NCBI GenBank assembly: GCA_002067795.1
Contig: MVQI01000082.1
Span: 1 to 64,000, forward strand
Direction of reading: 5' to 3'
DNA: 64,000 nt
DNA from: Methanosaeta sp. PtaB.Bin039
Lineage (GTDB): Archaea > Halobacteriota > Methanosarcinia > Methanotrichales > Methanotrichaceae
The position numbers were made by a program, and so were the translations under genes. This document shows positions 35,566 to 44,493 of the stretch, piece by piece. A model generated the notes under the pieces. It was not told the origin of the DNA. It did no database searches and was given only the letters and a program-made list of their open reading frames with translations. The stretch's first letter is position 1. Each line of letters begins with the position of its first letter.

Positions 35566-36007
35566 GGCTCTTCTTGCCCCTGATAGGTGCCAGCTCTATC
35601 GATAACTGCGGGACTTTCAGGCGCAAAGGATGGCTCTTGAGAGTCGATCGTGTTTACTCAATCGTGCCTCAACGAGAGAATGATGCCGATCATCGATGTC
35701 AGGTGGCTGGCCTATCAGCCGATACATATCATTTCCCTGTGCATATCGGCGCTATGATCCGGTCTCCCTCTTCTCTGCAGTGTTGGGATTTGAGGCTATA
35801 ACCTTGGATTGAGAGCTGGTCGATTGGCCTCTCATCGTCTCTATGCCCGGCAGCGCTCCCCTCGCAAGCACGCCCATGGGGCGTGCGGCTGCGGAAATCG
35901 CCGCTTCCGCCTTCTCCAGTCGGCCAAATGCGGACCAAAACGCCCGTATCCGAAACGCTGAAAATGGCTCTAGGAGATCTCCCTAGAATAGTGGCAGGCA
36001 TGCTTTT
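35566..36007. other. Convergent intergenic region, no firm gene
   Basis: About 440 bp. A 90-codon minus-strand frame (35729-36001) starts 6 bp past the stop at 36008, so it could be a third gene of that operon, but its composition is not protein-like. Confidence 0.4.
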
Positions 36008-36436
36008 TCAGCACAGGCCGAGGTCTTGGCGATTTCCTGCAACCCCCGCATTTTCTGTCCGGCTGGCTGATTGGTCGTCCGAGGAGCTGGGGGAGAGGCG
36101 ATTCTCAGTTGATCTCCGATCGGTCATCGTATCGGCTGCGATTTCATTTCCGACCTGGCTTGCCGGAGAGCTGGTGAGATACCAGCGTCCCTTCTTCCCT
36201 TTCATGAAGCTCAGCGCATCCGGGTAAGAATCGAAGCATGTCGTCTCGCCGCTATCCATATTCAGCAGCGTGACCCCTCTGTTAGCTGGACATGATGAGG
36301 AGAGGCGCCTGGCCAACTCCTGGCGAAGCCGGCTCTCTCTGCTCTTAAGATACAGTTCCTCCCCCTCATCGATCTCAGGGAGGGATGCTGATGCCTCGGT
36401 GCTCTCTGGCGGCTCTTCCTCGTTTTTGGCGGTCAT
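36008..36436 (-). CDS. Hypothetical protein
   Basis: Not recognised. The 142-aa product has an acidic N terminus rich in Glu and Ser, then a basic helix (RESRLRQELARRLSSSC) and a short folded-looking block (GVTLLNMDSGETTCFDSYPDALSFMKGKKGRWYLTS) that could be a small beta domain. The tail is Ser-rich and disordered. ATG 36436 follows AGGAGG by 9 nt, while ATG 36457 overlaps the previous gene and lacks a site. The gene directly follows the amidotransferase-like gene and is probably co-transcribed with it. Confidence 0.5.
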   Translation of the reverse strand: MTAKNEEEPPESTEASASLPEIDEGEELYLKSRESRLRQELARRLSSSCPANRGVTLLNMDSGETTCFDSYPDALSFMKGKKGRWYLTSSPASQVGNEIAADTMTDRRSTENRLSPSSSDDQSASRTENAGVAGNRQDLGLC

Positions 36437-36453
36437 CGGCCAATGCCTCCTCA

Positions 36454-37017
36454 TCATATCTTGGCTGGCCTGCCGCGCCCGGCCATCTGCTGTAGAAACT
36501 GCGCCGAAGGGAACTCGTGAATCGTGGTTGCCAGGATAATCCCCTGGCCCAGCTCGGCAGAACAGAGCACAGGACGGTTCTGAGCGTCCCGGAGCAGGGT
36601 TGAGACGCCTTCTCCTGGAGTCAGGTAGCCGTCACAATCCCCTCGTCCTTCGGGACAGATGCAGGAATCCTCCGCCTCGCCAGAAGATAGCTGCTGCGCC
36701 TGGCTGTAGGAACCGGAGTAGCTCAGTGCAACCGGCAGCCAATCGTAATCGTGCTCTGTGACCAGCGGCCCGAATATCAGAAGCACCCCTCCAGCATTCA
36801 CGAATCTGGACAGGGATGACCGGGCGCTGCGGAGGTGCGGCAGGGCGCAGGAGTACTGGGGATTGGCAAATCCCGTTGGGATGATGATCATCCTGTAGCG
36901 TGGGAGGAAAGGGCTGGCCAGCATCTCAGGCCGGATGAACTGACAATCCAGGCCCGCCTCCGAGAATAGCTTCTCGTACAGAAAGGTGCGATCTCCTATG
37001 AGCGCAACGTCGGGCAT
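36454..37017 (-). CDS. Class I glutamine amidotransferase-like fold protein
   Basis: 187 aa. The N-terminal half looks like a GATase1-like / ThuA-type Rossmann domain: DVALIGDRTFLYEKLFSEAGLDCQFI, MIIIPTGFANPQYSCAL, SLSRFVNAGGVLLIFGP. Later segments include LGQGIILATTIHEFPSAQFL. No catalytic Cys-His pair is evident in the expected place, so it is probably a non-enzymatic or divergent member. A CICPEGRGDCDGY cluster might bind metal. Function unknown. Start ATG 37017; it heads a two-gene minus-strand unit. Confidence 0.5.
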   Translation of the reverse strand: MPDVALIGDRTFLYEKLFSEAGLDCQFIRPEMLASPFLPRYRMIIIPTGFANPQYSCALPHLRSARSSLSRFVNAGGVLLIFGPLVTEHDYDWLPVALSYSGSYSQAQQLSSGEAEDSCICPEGRGDCDGYLTPGEGVSTLLRDAQNRPVLCSAELGQGIILATTIHEFPSAQFLQQMAGRGRPAKI

Positions 37018-37303
37018 AACGCTTTGGACAGCTTTCCCAAGCTAAAAGGCCTTCTATTCAAATCAATGACGCGGCCGTATGGGAAGAACGGCGATATGCA
37101 TAGCTGATAATGAAGAATCCATCATAATCTCAAACCCGTCGCTAAGAAAGCTATCGTAGCACCCCGAAGTGGATGAGATTCTATCCCTGCTTCCTGGTTG
37201 CCTTCCAAGTTGACCTCTGGTCTGGTCTTTCTTTGGCTCAAATGGGTTTGATATCTCTGCTCAGTATTGGAACTTCGGTACAATCAATGACGGAAAGATT
37301 ATT
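37018..37303. other. Divergent intergenic region upstream of nikR
   Basis: Nothing recognisable up to the inverted repeat at 37304. The last 80 bp before nikR are AT-rich. Confidence 0.4.
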
Positions 37304-37332
37304 ATTTAGTTGTATATTACTTATTACTAAAT
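37304..37332. promoter_or_regulatory. Candidate NikR operator
   Basis: A perfect inverted repeat ATTTAGT-N15-ACTAAAT, 38 bp before the nikR start. NikR tetramers bind two half-sites set about this far apart (GTATGA-N16-TCATAC in E. coli), so the spacing fits self-regulation even though the half-site sequence differs. Confidence 0.5.
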
Positions 37333-37369
37333 CAGACTGATATATTGAATACAGGAGGTATGTGGTCTT

Positions 37370-37792
37370 ATGGAACAGGAGCTTATGCGCATAGGGGTGT
37401 CCTTGCCGGAGAAGCTGTTGACCCGCTTTGATGATATAATCTCTCAACGCGGCTACTCGTCCCGGTCCGAGGGCATACGTGACGCCATACGGAATTACAT
37501 TGTGCATTACGAGTGGATGAGCGACGTCCAGGGAGAGCGGGTGGGGATAATCACCTTGGTCTATTCACATCACCAGCGGGGCCTGGTTGACAACCTTACC
37601 GAGATTCAGCACGACTTTGGGACCATCATCGAATCCAGCCTGCACGTCCATCTCGATCACGACAACTGCCTCGAAGTGGTCATACTGCGTGGGGAGGGGC
37701 AGGAGGTCAGGAAGGCTGCAGAGCGCATGATGGCGCTTAAGGGGGTCAAGCACGTCAAGCTGACTACCACCTCTCTTGGAAGCGATCTCTGA
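37370..37792 (+). CDS. nikR: Nickel-responsive regulator NikR
   Basis: Ni-dependent transcription repressor that limits nickel uptake, relevant for F430, CODH and hydrogenase metallation in methanogens. The 140-aa protein has an N-terminal ribbon-helix-helix DNA-binding domain ([39 protein letters not shown]) and a C-terminal ACT-like metal domain. His81, His92, His94 and Cys100 match the E. coli ligands His76, His87, His89 and Cys95 with a constant offset of 5. The start at ATG 37370 has AGGAGG upstream; ATG 37385 is also possible. flpA follows after 2 bp. Confidence 0.95.
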   Translation: MEQELMRIGVSLPEKLLTRFDDIISQRGYSSRSEGIRDAIRNYIVHYEWMSDVQGERVGIITLVYSHHQRGLVDNLTEIQHDFGTIIESSLHVHLDHDNCLEVVILRGEGQEVRKAAERMMALKGVKHVKLTTTSLGSDL

Positions 37793-37794
37793 TA

Positions 37795-38490
37795 ATGACG
37801 ACTCGCAACGAGCCGGTGACGATCCTGCCCCGGGCCCTGATGCTGGAGACTGCATCTGGGCCCAGGCTGGCCACCAGGGCAGCCGCACAAGGATCGGTAT
37901 ATGGCGAGCGCCTGTTGGGGGATCTTCGGATATGGGACCCATTCAGATCGAAGCTGGCCTCCCTGATCCTCTCGTCGGCTTCAGCAACCCGTCACTTATC
38001 GTATCTCCCTGCTGATTGCCGTATTCTCTATCTTGGGGCAGCCACCGGCACAACTGTGAGCCATGTCAGCGATTTATTTCCCGGAGGCACGATATATGCT
38101 GTGGAGATCTCGCCACGGTCAATGCACGGCCTTCTCGGGCTGGCCAAGGCCAGATCAAACATAATGCCGATACTCGCTGATGCCGCCATTCCGGATAGCT
38201 ACTCCCGCTTGGTGGAGCCAGTGGATCTTATCTACCAGGACCTGGCTCAGCGAAATCAGGCCGATATAGCTCTCAGAAACGCCCGCATTTACCTGAAGCC
38301 AGGCGGCCTCTTGGTGCTGATGATAAAGGCGCGCTGCATAGATTCCACCTCTCCGGTTGGGGAGATATGCCGCTCCGAGATGGGGCGCCTGACGGGATTT
38401 TCCGTTTTGGACGCGTCCCCTCTTCTGCCCTATCATCAGGATCACCTGGCCGTATTGGCCCGGAAGATATCTGACGAGAACCCGCGCTGA
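37795..38490 (+). CDS. flpA: Fibrillarin-like rRNA/tRNA 2'-O-methyltransferase FlpA
   Basis: Catalytic subunit of box C/D sRNPs that methylates ribose 2'-OH on rRNA and tRNA. The 231-aa protein has VYGERLL and RIWDPFRSKLASLIL in the N-terminal domain. Its SAM fold contains ILYLGAATGTTVSHVSDL (motif I, about 76-93), IYAVEISPRSM, MPILADAAIP, VDLIYQDLAQRNQADI and LVLMIKARCIDST, all diagnostic for fibrillarin. It is normally next to nop5; here it sits directly behind nikR, and nop5 is not in the window. Confidence 0.94.
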   Translation: MTTRNEPVTILPRALMLETASGPRLATRAAAQGSVYGERLLGDLRIWDPFRSKLASLILSSASATRHLSYLPADCRILYLGAATGTTVSHVSDLFPGGTIYAVEISPRSMHGLLGLAKARSNIMPILADAAIPDSYSRLVEPVDLIYQDLAQRNQADIALRNARIYLKPGGLLVLMIKARCIDSTSPVGEICRSEMGRLTGFSVLDASPLLPYHQDHLAVLARKISDENPR

Positions 38491-38529
38491 TTAGGGCATT
38501 TCCAGCTAACCGAAAAATTGCTCATCCCC

Positions 38530-39312
38530 TTATCCGCCGCCAAGCACCTCTTTGATGAAGTTGCTTGCCATCCCAGGCAGCAACCTCAGGTATCCGATAT
38601 AGGGGACCTTGAATCTGGCAACTCCTATCACCCACTCCTCGCGCACAGGTGTGAGATAGCTTATGCCTGTCCCAACCAGCGTCTGATTATCGACGGCAAA
38701 GAGGGTGAGCCCGGAATCCAGGTCGAGCCATCTGCCCTCTCCCACGGGGAGTATGCTTCCAGGATGATCGGTAAGGTAGCTGGGATTGGCCACCCCGAAT
38801 ATCTCCCCTGCCCTCTGGTCGATGACCTCGTTATGATCTCCTTTGGTTATATATCCGGCAAATGGTGCAGCCGGCCCACCTTCCCACATGGGCTCCCCTC
38901 TATTTACCCTCTTCAAAGCTCTGTGAATTATTGGGGTGGCCTTGTCAGCTGGCAAGGTGCGGCCAAGCAGGCTGGCCAGGGCGTCAAATAGCCCAAGTTT
39001 CTCCTTTCCATAGGGCCGATAGAGGATCACGTCCCCGGGCATGTTGAAGGCCAGATGGCCGCTGGCCTGTCCTTCCTCAGATGTCGTCACCGAGGTTCTG
39101 GCTATCCCCTGGACAAGCACGATATCCCCGATATTCAGGTTGGGTACCATGCTCCCGGATTCAACAGCTACCATGGGCGTCCATATTCCCAGTGATATCT
39201 GGGAGATCAGGGATATGCATCCCACCACGGCGGCCACGAAGATGATATCCCGGACCAGGCCAGGGAGGCGATCCCAATTCTTCTTCCACTCTGCCGGCGG
39301 GTTGCGCGTCAT
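38530..39312 (-). CDS. Archaeal signal peptidase I (S26B)
   Basis: Membrane-bound protease that removes signal peptides from secreted proteins. The 260-aa protein has a membrane span (about 20-45), the catalytic serine in VESGSMVPNL (about 50-60) and NIGDIVLVQG. The catalytic histidine is in IIHRALKRV, where bacterial enzymes have lysine. GYITKGDHNEVID holds the Asp. A second hydrophobic stretch lies near the C terminus. Relative to SipW-like enzymes it has an extra beta-rich insertion. It is divergent from the PolD small subunit gene with only 40 bp between starts. Confidence 0.88.
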   Translation of the reverse strand: MTRNPPAEWKKNWDRLPGLVRDIIFVAAVVGCISLISQISLGIWTPMVAVESGSMVPNLNIGDIVLVQGIARTSVTTSEEGQASGHLAFNMPGDVILYRPYGKEKLGLFDALASLLGRTLPADKATPIIHRALKRVNRGEPMWEGGPAAPFAGYITKGDHNEVIDQRAGEIFGVANPSYLTDHPGSILPVGEGRWLDLDSGLTLFAVDNQTLVGTGISYLTPVREEWVIGVARFKVPYIGYLRLLPGMASNFIKEVLGGG

Positions 39313-39352
39313 CAGCCACCTTTATCTCTTGGTCGGCATTATACCTCTTTCG
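39313..39352. promoter_or_regulatory. 40-bp overlapping divergent promoter
   Basis: Rightward TTTATC (39321-39326) is centred about 27-30 bp before ATG 39353, implying a leaderless mRNA. Leftward GTATAATG (about 39337-39344) serves the signal peptidase gene. The two core promoters overlap physically, so they should compete. Confidence 0.5.
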
Positions 39353-40945
39353 ATGCTCAGCGTGGTTCGCAGGCTTGCCGAGATGGGTTACCAGATAGAG
39401 CCGGATGCCCTGGAAATGATCTGCTCCACATCTGAAGACCATGCCGGCCTTCTGGACCGGCTGGTTGGCAGGCTGGATCTATCCACAGTGGTGGTGGGAG
39501 CTGACCATGTCCGGGCCTGCTTGACTCAGCCTGCGTCCTCATCCAGGATCATGCCTTCCGAGGTGAATCTCCAGGACCTGCCTTTGGAGTCATCCGGCTT
39601 GCTGGACCCACCAACGTCCAGGCATATGCAAAGTTGCCACGGGTGCGGGGCCATCATGCCAGAATCTAACCTTGATTACGATCGTGATGTGCCGGATCTT
39701 CCTGGCCGCCCACGTGATGCTCATGATTCAGACGCGTCTGCTCCAGTGGAGGTGATATGCGACATCACCGGCCAGTCAACATGCCAGGGCCGGTATTCGG
39801 ACTTCGTTCACTACTTTCGCGACCGATACAGCAGGCTTAAGGAGATGCTCTCGCACCGCATGAACTCCCGGCCAATTGAGAGCCTTGGCAAGAACACAGC
39901 CGGAAGAGAGGTCTCTGTCATTGGGATGGTCATGGATATCCGCGCAACCGGCAAGGGTCATCGTGTGGTGGAGTTGGAGGACCCAACGGGCATGGTTACG
40001 GTCCTGTTCCAGAAAGATGCGCCCCTCTATGAGCAATCACTGCAGCTGGTTACCGATGAGGTGGTGGGCGTGTCCGGCACCTCGGATGGTGCCGGCCGGA
40101 TATTCGCATCCAACCTTGTGTGGCCTGATCTGCAGGCTCAGTCGTCTCCCCTCTGCCCCGGTGAAGGCGGAGCCATCCTGCTGTCCGACCTGCATGTAGG
40201 CAGCAGATACTTCCTTCAGGAGGCCTGGAACAGGTTTACCTCCTGGTTGTGTGGTGAGATGGAAGACCCTTCCGGGCTTGCCGAAGGAGTGAGGTACCTG
40301 GTCATCGCCGGGGATGTTGTTGATGGAATCGGGGTGTACCCGGGTCAGGAGCAGGACCTGGCCATCAAGGATATCTATGATCAGTACGAGCTGGCCGCGG
40401 AATGCCTGCGTGCCATTCCATCCGGTCTCCGAATCATCCTTGCCCCTGGCAATCATGATATGGTCAGGCAGGCAGAGCCACAGCCCTCGCTTCCCAGGGA
40501 GATCCAGGCACTATTTCCACCCCATGTGACCTTTGTAGGCAATCCATCTTATGTATCGCTGGGCAAAGTCTCATCCCTGATTTATCATGGGCGATCCATA
40601 GACGACCTCGTTATGAAGGTGCCGGGGCTCTCCTATCAGGAGCCAGAGAAGGCCATGGTGGAGATGCTCCGCCGCAGACACCTATGTCCAATCTACGGCC
40701 AGAGAGTCTCGATCGCCCCTGAGGGGCAGGACCATTACGTAATCTCACGCCCGCCTGCTATCCTGCACTGCGGACATGTTCACATCTTCGGTGCCACCCG
40801 TTATAAGGGGGTGCTCGCGGTCAACAGCGGCACGTGGCAGTCCCAGACCGATTTTCAGAAGAAGATGAACATCCAGCCTACGCCGGCCATCGCTGCCAAT
40901 GTTGACCTGGCCACAATGAAGGTCAGAAAGCTGCTATTCGCCTGA
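39353..40945 (+). CDS. polB: DNA polymerase D small subunit DP1
   Basis: Exonuclease subunit of the archaeal replicative PolD. The 530-aa protein has an N-terminal helical region (1-60), a low-complexity linker, an OB fold (VSVIGMVMDIRATGKGHRVVELEDP, about 188-215) and a calcineurin-like phosphoesterase domain: LLSDLHVGS (about 274), VIAGDVVDGIG (about 318), LAPGNHDM (about 364), YHGRSIDD and LHCGHVHIFG (about 472). All metal ligands of the 3'-5' exonuclease look intact. The C-terminal VNSGTWQSQTDFQKKMNIQPTPA contacts the large subunit in relatives. ATG 39353 is preferred; the frame is open further up but overlaps the signal peptidase gene. Confidence 0.94.
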   Translation: MLSVVRRLAEMGYQIEPDALEMICSTSEDHAGLLDRLVGRLDLSTVVVGADHVRACLTQPASSSRIMPSEVNLQDLPLESSGLLDPPTSRHMQSCHGCGAIMPESNLDYDRDVPDLPGRPRDAHDSDASAPVEVICDITGQSTCQGRYSDFVHYFRDRYSRLKEMLSHRMNSRPIESLGKNTAGREVSVIGMVMDIRATGKGHRVVELEDPTGMVTVLFQKDAPLYEQSLQLVTDEVVGVSGTSDGAGRIFASNLVWPDLQAQSSPLCPGEGGAILLSDLHVGSRYFLQEAWNRFTSWLCGEMEDPSGLAEGVRYLVIAGDVVDGIGVYPGQEQDLAIKDIYDQYELAAECLRAIPSGLRIILAPGNHDMVRQAEPQPSLPREIQALFPPHVTFVGNPSYVSLGKVSSLIYHGRSIDDLVMKVPGLSYQEPEKAMVEMLRRRHLCPIYGQRVSIAPEGQDHYVISRPPAILHCGHVHIFGATRYKGVLAVNSGTWQSQTDFQKKMNIQPTPAIAANVDLATMKVRKLLFA

Positions 40946-41543
40946 CTTCCATGCTCTGGTTGCAGCCCTCGGTTCGTAGCGTATGCCTGGATTTGCGATC
41001 CCGGGTGCGGAAAAAGTCTGTCTTTTGATCCCGGCGCGATTCTCGCTCAATAGGCCATCTGCTAGGGGCGTGGCAGCCGATTTGGGAAGAGATATATAGT
41101 TGCCATCCCAATAGGATATCCGGGGTAGTAGCATGAAGTGGCAGCGTTAGTGCTGGATCAATGCCAGAATGGCCAGGCCGGCTTTTCGTCGGGTTATTGG
41201 ACAATCGCGTTCGCTTGCATGTTTCTCGCATTGTACAGTGTTAGCTTTATTTTGATGTAACATATTTAAATATAATTTCTGTATATGCTGGCAGATATTC
41301 CCGGAAGGATATCCGACGTCTCTGGTCAGCTGGATCATCTGGCTCAAGCAACATGGTTTTTCTGAAAAATGCTCTCCGGATGATCGGCTCTGCTCTCCCC
41401 CTATTCAAATAGTAGCATAGCGTCGTTGACATATTCTACTTAATATATTTCGATTAAACATTTTCAAGATACCAAAAAATATAAATATCACCAAGGAATA
41501 GTAATCGTACAAATTCAAGGATGTATGGGTGGTGAGAGTAATT
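40946..41543. other. Intergenic region upstream of the secreted pair
   Basis: About 600 bp; no credible gene. AT-rich sequence at 41240-41275 and 41425-41500 may hold the promoter of the next gene. Confidence 0.45.
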
Positions 41544-41918
41544 ATGAAAACTGCAATTGTATTCGCACTAACAGTGGCTCTCCTGGCTATCCCAGGGATG
41601 GCCGCTGAAGCTGCTGCCGGCGAGGGTATATTCCAGGCTGGAGAAGATGCCTTCAGTCTGCCAGTTCTGGACAATGGAGCTACCAACAACATCGCCATAA
41701 CCAGCGTGGGTAACGACAGGGCCAACGCCTTCGGAGTTCCGATGTGGTGCTGCGCTTTTGGCAAGACCCCCGTGGCCACCAATAACCTGGATATCACCAG
41801 GGACCAGTCGGTTGCAAGTGTCAACATCGACATCGTGAAGGTCGGCGACAGGACCGCTCTGGCCTTCGGCAGGGCTGAGGCAACCAATAACGTGGCCATT
41901 GACACCTTGCAGCATTAG
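41544..41918 (+). CDS. Small secreted protein with internal repeat (pair member A)
   Basis: Unrecognised. A signal peptide (MKTAIVFALTVALLAIPGMAAEA) is followed by about 100 residues of beta-prone sequence. Segments TNNIAITSVGNDRANAFG, TNNLDITRDQSVASVNIDIVKVGDRTALAFGRA and TNNVAIDTLQ repeat a TNN-hydrophobic-D/T pattern. Such Asn/Val/Gly repeats are seen in amyloid-like or fibre-forming surface proteins, so a cell-surface or sheath role is possible. It has a CC pair in the middle. ATG 41544 has GGTGAG 7 nt upstream. It is 18 bp from member B. Confidence 0.62.
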   Translation: MKTAIVFALTVALLAIPGMAAEAAAGEGIFQAGEDAFSLPVLDNGATNNIAITSVGNDRANAFGVPMWCCAFGKTPVATNNLDITRDQSVASVNIDIVKVGDRTALAFGRAEATNNVAIDTLQH

Positions 41919-41936
41919 ATCTTCGATAAGATAACC

Positions 41937-42512
41937 ATGAATAGCATGAGATCGCCCTCCGGAATCAACAAGGTGCTGGGGGGCGGGATTCTCCTTTTTG
42001 CAGTTATCATCGCCGTCGGCGCGGCCGCGTCGGCAGCATCACAGTCGATAAATCCTCAGCCTGGCACAGGCACAGCCAGTATGCCCTCGCTGGACGCCTC
42101 CACAGACAAATGGTTCTCTTCATCGGTGGGCAATTTCTCAGGCCTGCAGGCTTCATGGCCGGCCAAGAAGCCCGATTCCACCTCCCTTCAGGCCGGTATG
42201 CCAGTTGGGATGTCAAGGGTCCAGGAGAGCTTTCAGCTGCTGCGCAGCCAAACCGCCGAGGCCGGAGCCGCCAGCCAGCTGGTAGCCATAAACAGCCAGA
42301 TGGACCGCCGCCTGTTCTACGGTGGGAGCATGGAGGGCACCGTCCTTCCTGGTGGAGCGGTCAACTACCTGGACATAACGGTAAGCCCAATAACCGTGCT
42401 CGCCATAAATGCAGTGGAAGGCGGAACCGCGGTGGCCAGATCCGAGCTGATCATCAAGCCCGTGCAGATTGTTATATGCCCTCCGTCGGAGATGAACGAC
42501 AAGGTTGGCTAG
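41937..42512 (+). CDS. Secreted or membrane-anchored protein (pair member B)
   Basis: Unrecognised, 191 aa. It has an N-terminal hydrophobic segment (VLGGGILLFAVIIAVGAAASAA) that could be a signal or anchor, a Ser/Pro/Thr-rich spacer, a helical middle (SRVQESFQLLRSQTAEAGAASQLVAINSQMD) and a C-terminal block VNYLDITVSPITVLAINAVEGGTAVARSELIIKP. That block echoes the repeat of member A (LDIT...VNIDIVKVGDRTALAFGRA). Close spacing and the shared motif suggest the two products are exported together and may assemble. Confidence 0.58.
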   Translation: MNSMRSPSGINKVLGGGILLFAVIIAVGAAASAASQSINPQPGTGTASMPSLDASTDKWFSSSVGNFSGLQASWPAKKPDSTSLQAGMPVGMSRVQESFQLLRSQTAEAGAASQLVAINSQMDRRLFYGGSMEGTVLPGGAVNYLDITVSPITVLAINAVEGGTAVARSELIIKPVQIVICPPSEMNDKVG

Positions 42513-42694
42513 CGCCGACTGGTAAAATCCACTCGTCGCCTGTTTCCGTGAGTGGCAAAAGTGCCATTTTCGACCGATCCAGCATCTCCTCTCAGAAGTT
42601 ACCGGGGCGGGTGAATACTTCTTCCGCTCACGAGGCCTATTAGCCTGTTGGGGGCGCAAGATATAAGCCGCTTTTATTACATGCCATCCTGCGG

Positions 42695-44038
42695 ATGATA
42701 CAGAGACCCAGAGGAACGCGCGACTTCCCGCCGGATGAGGCCTTTAGGCGGGCAGTGGTCCGGGAGAGGATGGCCCGGGTCATGGAGCGGTGGGGATATC
42801 AGGAGATCGGGACGCCTACATTCGAGCATCTTGAGCTCTTCACCCAGAAGTCCGGGCCAGGAGTCCTTGAGGAGATCTACAGCTTCAAGGACAAGGGTGG
42901 AAGGGACCTGGCGCTGAGGCCTGAGCTGACCGCACCTGTAATGCGAATGTATGTCAGCGAGATGCAGAATGTCCCGAGGCCCCTTCGTCTTTATTATTAT
43001 GGAAACTGCTTCCGCTACGAACGACCTCAAAAGGGCCGGTTCCGGGAGTTCTGGCAGCTGGGCTGCGAGCTGATCGGCGGGCGCAGGGCAGATTCGGAGG
43101 CCGAGGTGATTTCTCTGGCCCAGTCAGTGACCAGGTCAGTTGGAATAAAAGGAGATCTCCACATAGGCTACCTGGGCCTGATACGCACGGTCTTGCGCAA
43201 GCTGGCTGCCGAAGATAGGCCTGCGATAATGAGGATGATCGATAAGAAGGAGCGAAAGCCGCTGGCTGAGCGCCTGGAGGCAATTGGGGCCGACCACCTG
43301 GGGCTGCTCGAGCTGATCGACTCAAAAGGGCGCCTTGCTCTCGATCGCGCTGCTGAGATGGCCGAGGTGCTCGAGAAGATGCCCAACAGAGATGGCCCTG
43401 CCAGCCCTATCCCTTCAGCAGCTTCAGAGGGCGCTCGATCCTCGGCCCGGGAGGGACGGGCGGTGGAGGCAGAGCTGGGGCTACCCGATTTTGAGGAGAC
43501 GATATCCCTTCTTGACGGATACGGCGTCGACTACACGATAGACTTCGAGATCGTGCGGGGGCTTGAGTACTATACGGGCACGGTCTTTGAGATGTATGCC
43601 AGCGGGCTTGGCGCCCAGAGCCAGATCTGCGGCGGCGGGACCTATGAACTCATATCCCTTCTGGGGGGAGCTCAGACACCGTCCACTGGTTTCGGCCTCG
43701 GCTTTGACCGGATACTGGAGGTCGTAACGGGGCTGCCTCCCAGAAGACCTCCCCTGGTGATGGCTTTTACCCCCCAGGTGCGCAAGGAGGCCCTGGCTGC
43801 GGCCCGGCAGCTGCGTGAGAGTACGGCTGTGGTAACCGATGTGATGGGCCGAGGCCTGGGGGCTCAGCTCAAGGCGGCGGCCTCCCTGGGTGCAGAGCAG
43901 GTCGTGATCCTCGGCGAGAAGGAAGTCGAGCAGGGAGTCTTCATCCTGCGTGATATGAGATCGGGAGAGCAGAGAAGCCTCTCGATGGATGAGCTGATTG
44001 AGGCGGTGGGCAGAGGCGACTTTAGTCAGGCGGAGTGA
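42695..44038 (+). CDS. hisS: Histidyl-tRNA synthetase
   Basis: Charges tRNA-His. The 447-aa class II synthetase starts IQRPRGTRDFPPDEA and shows motif 1 (GYQEIGTPTFEHLELF), motif 2 (FRYERPQKGRFREFWQLGCELIG), the HisA motifs (LEYYTGTVFEMY, ICGGGTYELISLLGG), motif 3 (GFGLGFDRILEVV) and a C-terminal anticodon domain (about 350-435). A Pro/Ser/Ala-rich insertion at about 230-260 in the catalytic region looks disordered and lineage-specific. Start ATG 42695. Confidence 0.95.
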   Translation: MIQRPRGTRDFPPDEAFRRAVVRERMARVMERWGYQEIGTPTFEHLELFTQKSGPGVLEEIYSFKDKGGRDLALRPELTAPVMRMYVSEMQNVPRPLRLYYYGNCFRYERPQKGRFREFWQLGCELIGGRRADSEAEVISLAQSVTRSVGIKGDLHIGYLGLIRTVLRKLAAEDRPAIMRMIDKKERKPLAERLEAIGADHLGLLELIDSKGRLALDRAAEMAEVLEKMPNRDGPASPIPSAASEGARSSAREGRAVEAELGLPDFEETISLLDGYGVDYTIDFEIVRGLEYYTGTVFEMYASGLGAQSQICGGGTYELISLLGGAQTPSTGFGLGFDRILEVVTGLPPRRPPLVMAFTPQVRKEALAAARQLRESTAVVTDVMGRGLGAQLKAAASLGAEQVVILGEKEVEQGVFILRDMRSGEQRSLSMDELIEAVGRGDFSQAE

Positions 44039-44493
44039 AAAACCGTCATCACCGAGGCCGACAGTGCTCATTGACCTATCGGAAATTGGGGCAAGGATCT
44101 CATCATGGTGTGATTTGATCTTCATCTTGCCAGCAGCATCTATTCTTCCAAAGGATTGCTGGCGGGGCACATCTCCTATCTCCTCTCTTTCGGGCAAGCA
44201 CAAGACCGCAGAATTGGCCTCTCATGCCAAATCTCTGATAAGGGGGTGGGCATGGCCGTTTGATATCTTTCCGCCTCAATCTTTTCCGAAAAGGATCATT
44301 CGTGAATTGCCCCCGGAAATGCAGTTGGATCGATCCCAAGCGCATTGATCATATCAGCTGAGATCGCGAAAAATAATAATCCGTCTTGAAATTAATTACC
44401 CTATCGACGGATACGAAAAAGGAGCCTGCCCAAAGCCCGGTTCCCGGATCACGGATGCGGTTGGGCGTCTTGATCAGCAGTCTCCTGGGATTT
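44039..44493. other. Convergent intergenic region hisS / tbp
   Basis: About 455 bp without a family-like frame; A/T tracts at 44366-44395. No clear hairpin terminator for either gene. Confidence 0.4.

Noticed and set aside
35729-36001. Third gene after the 36008 hypothetical gene
   Set aside because: The position is suggestive (6 bp gap), but composition is not protein-like and no ribosome site is seen.
39745-39765. CTCCAGTGGAGG inside the PolD small subunit gene as an ORB
   Set aside because: Lies in coding sequence, lacks the G-string, and the core match is expected by chance.
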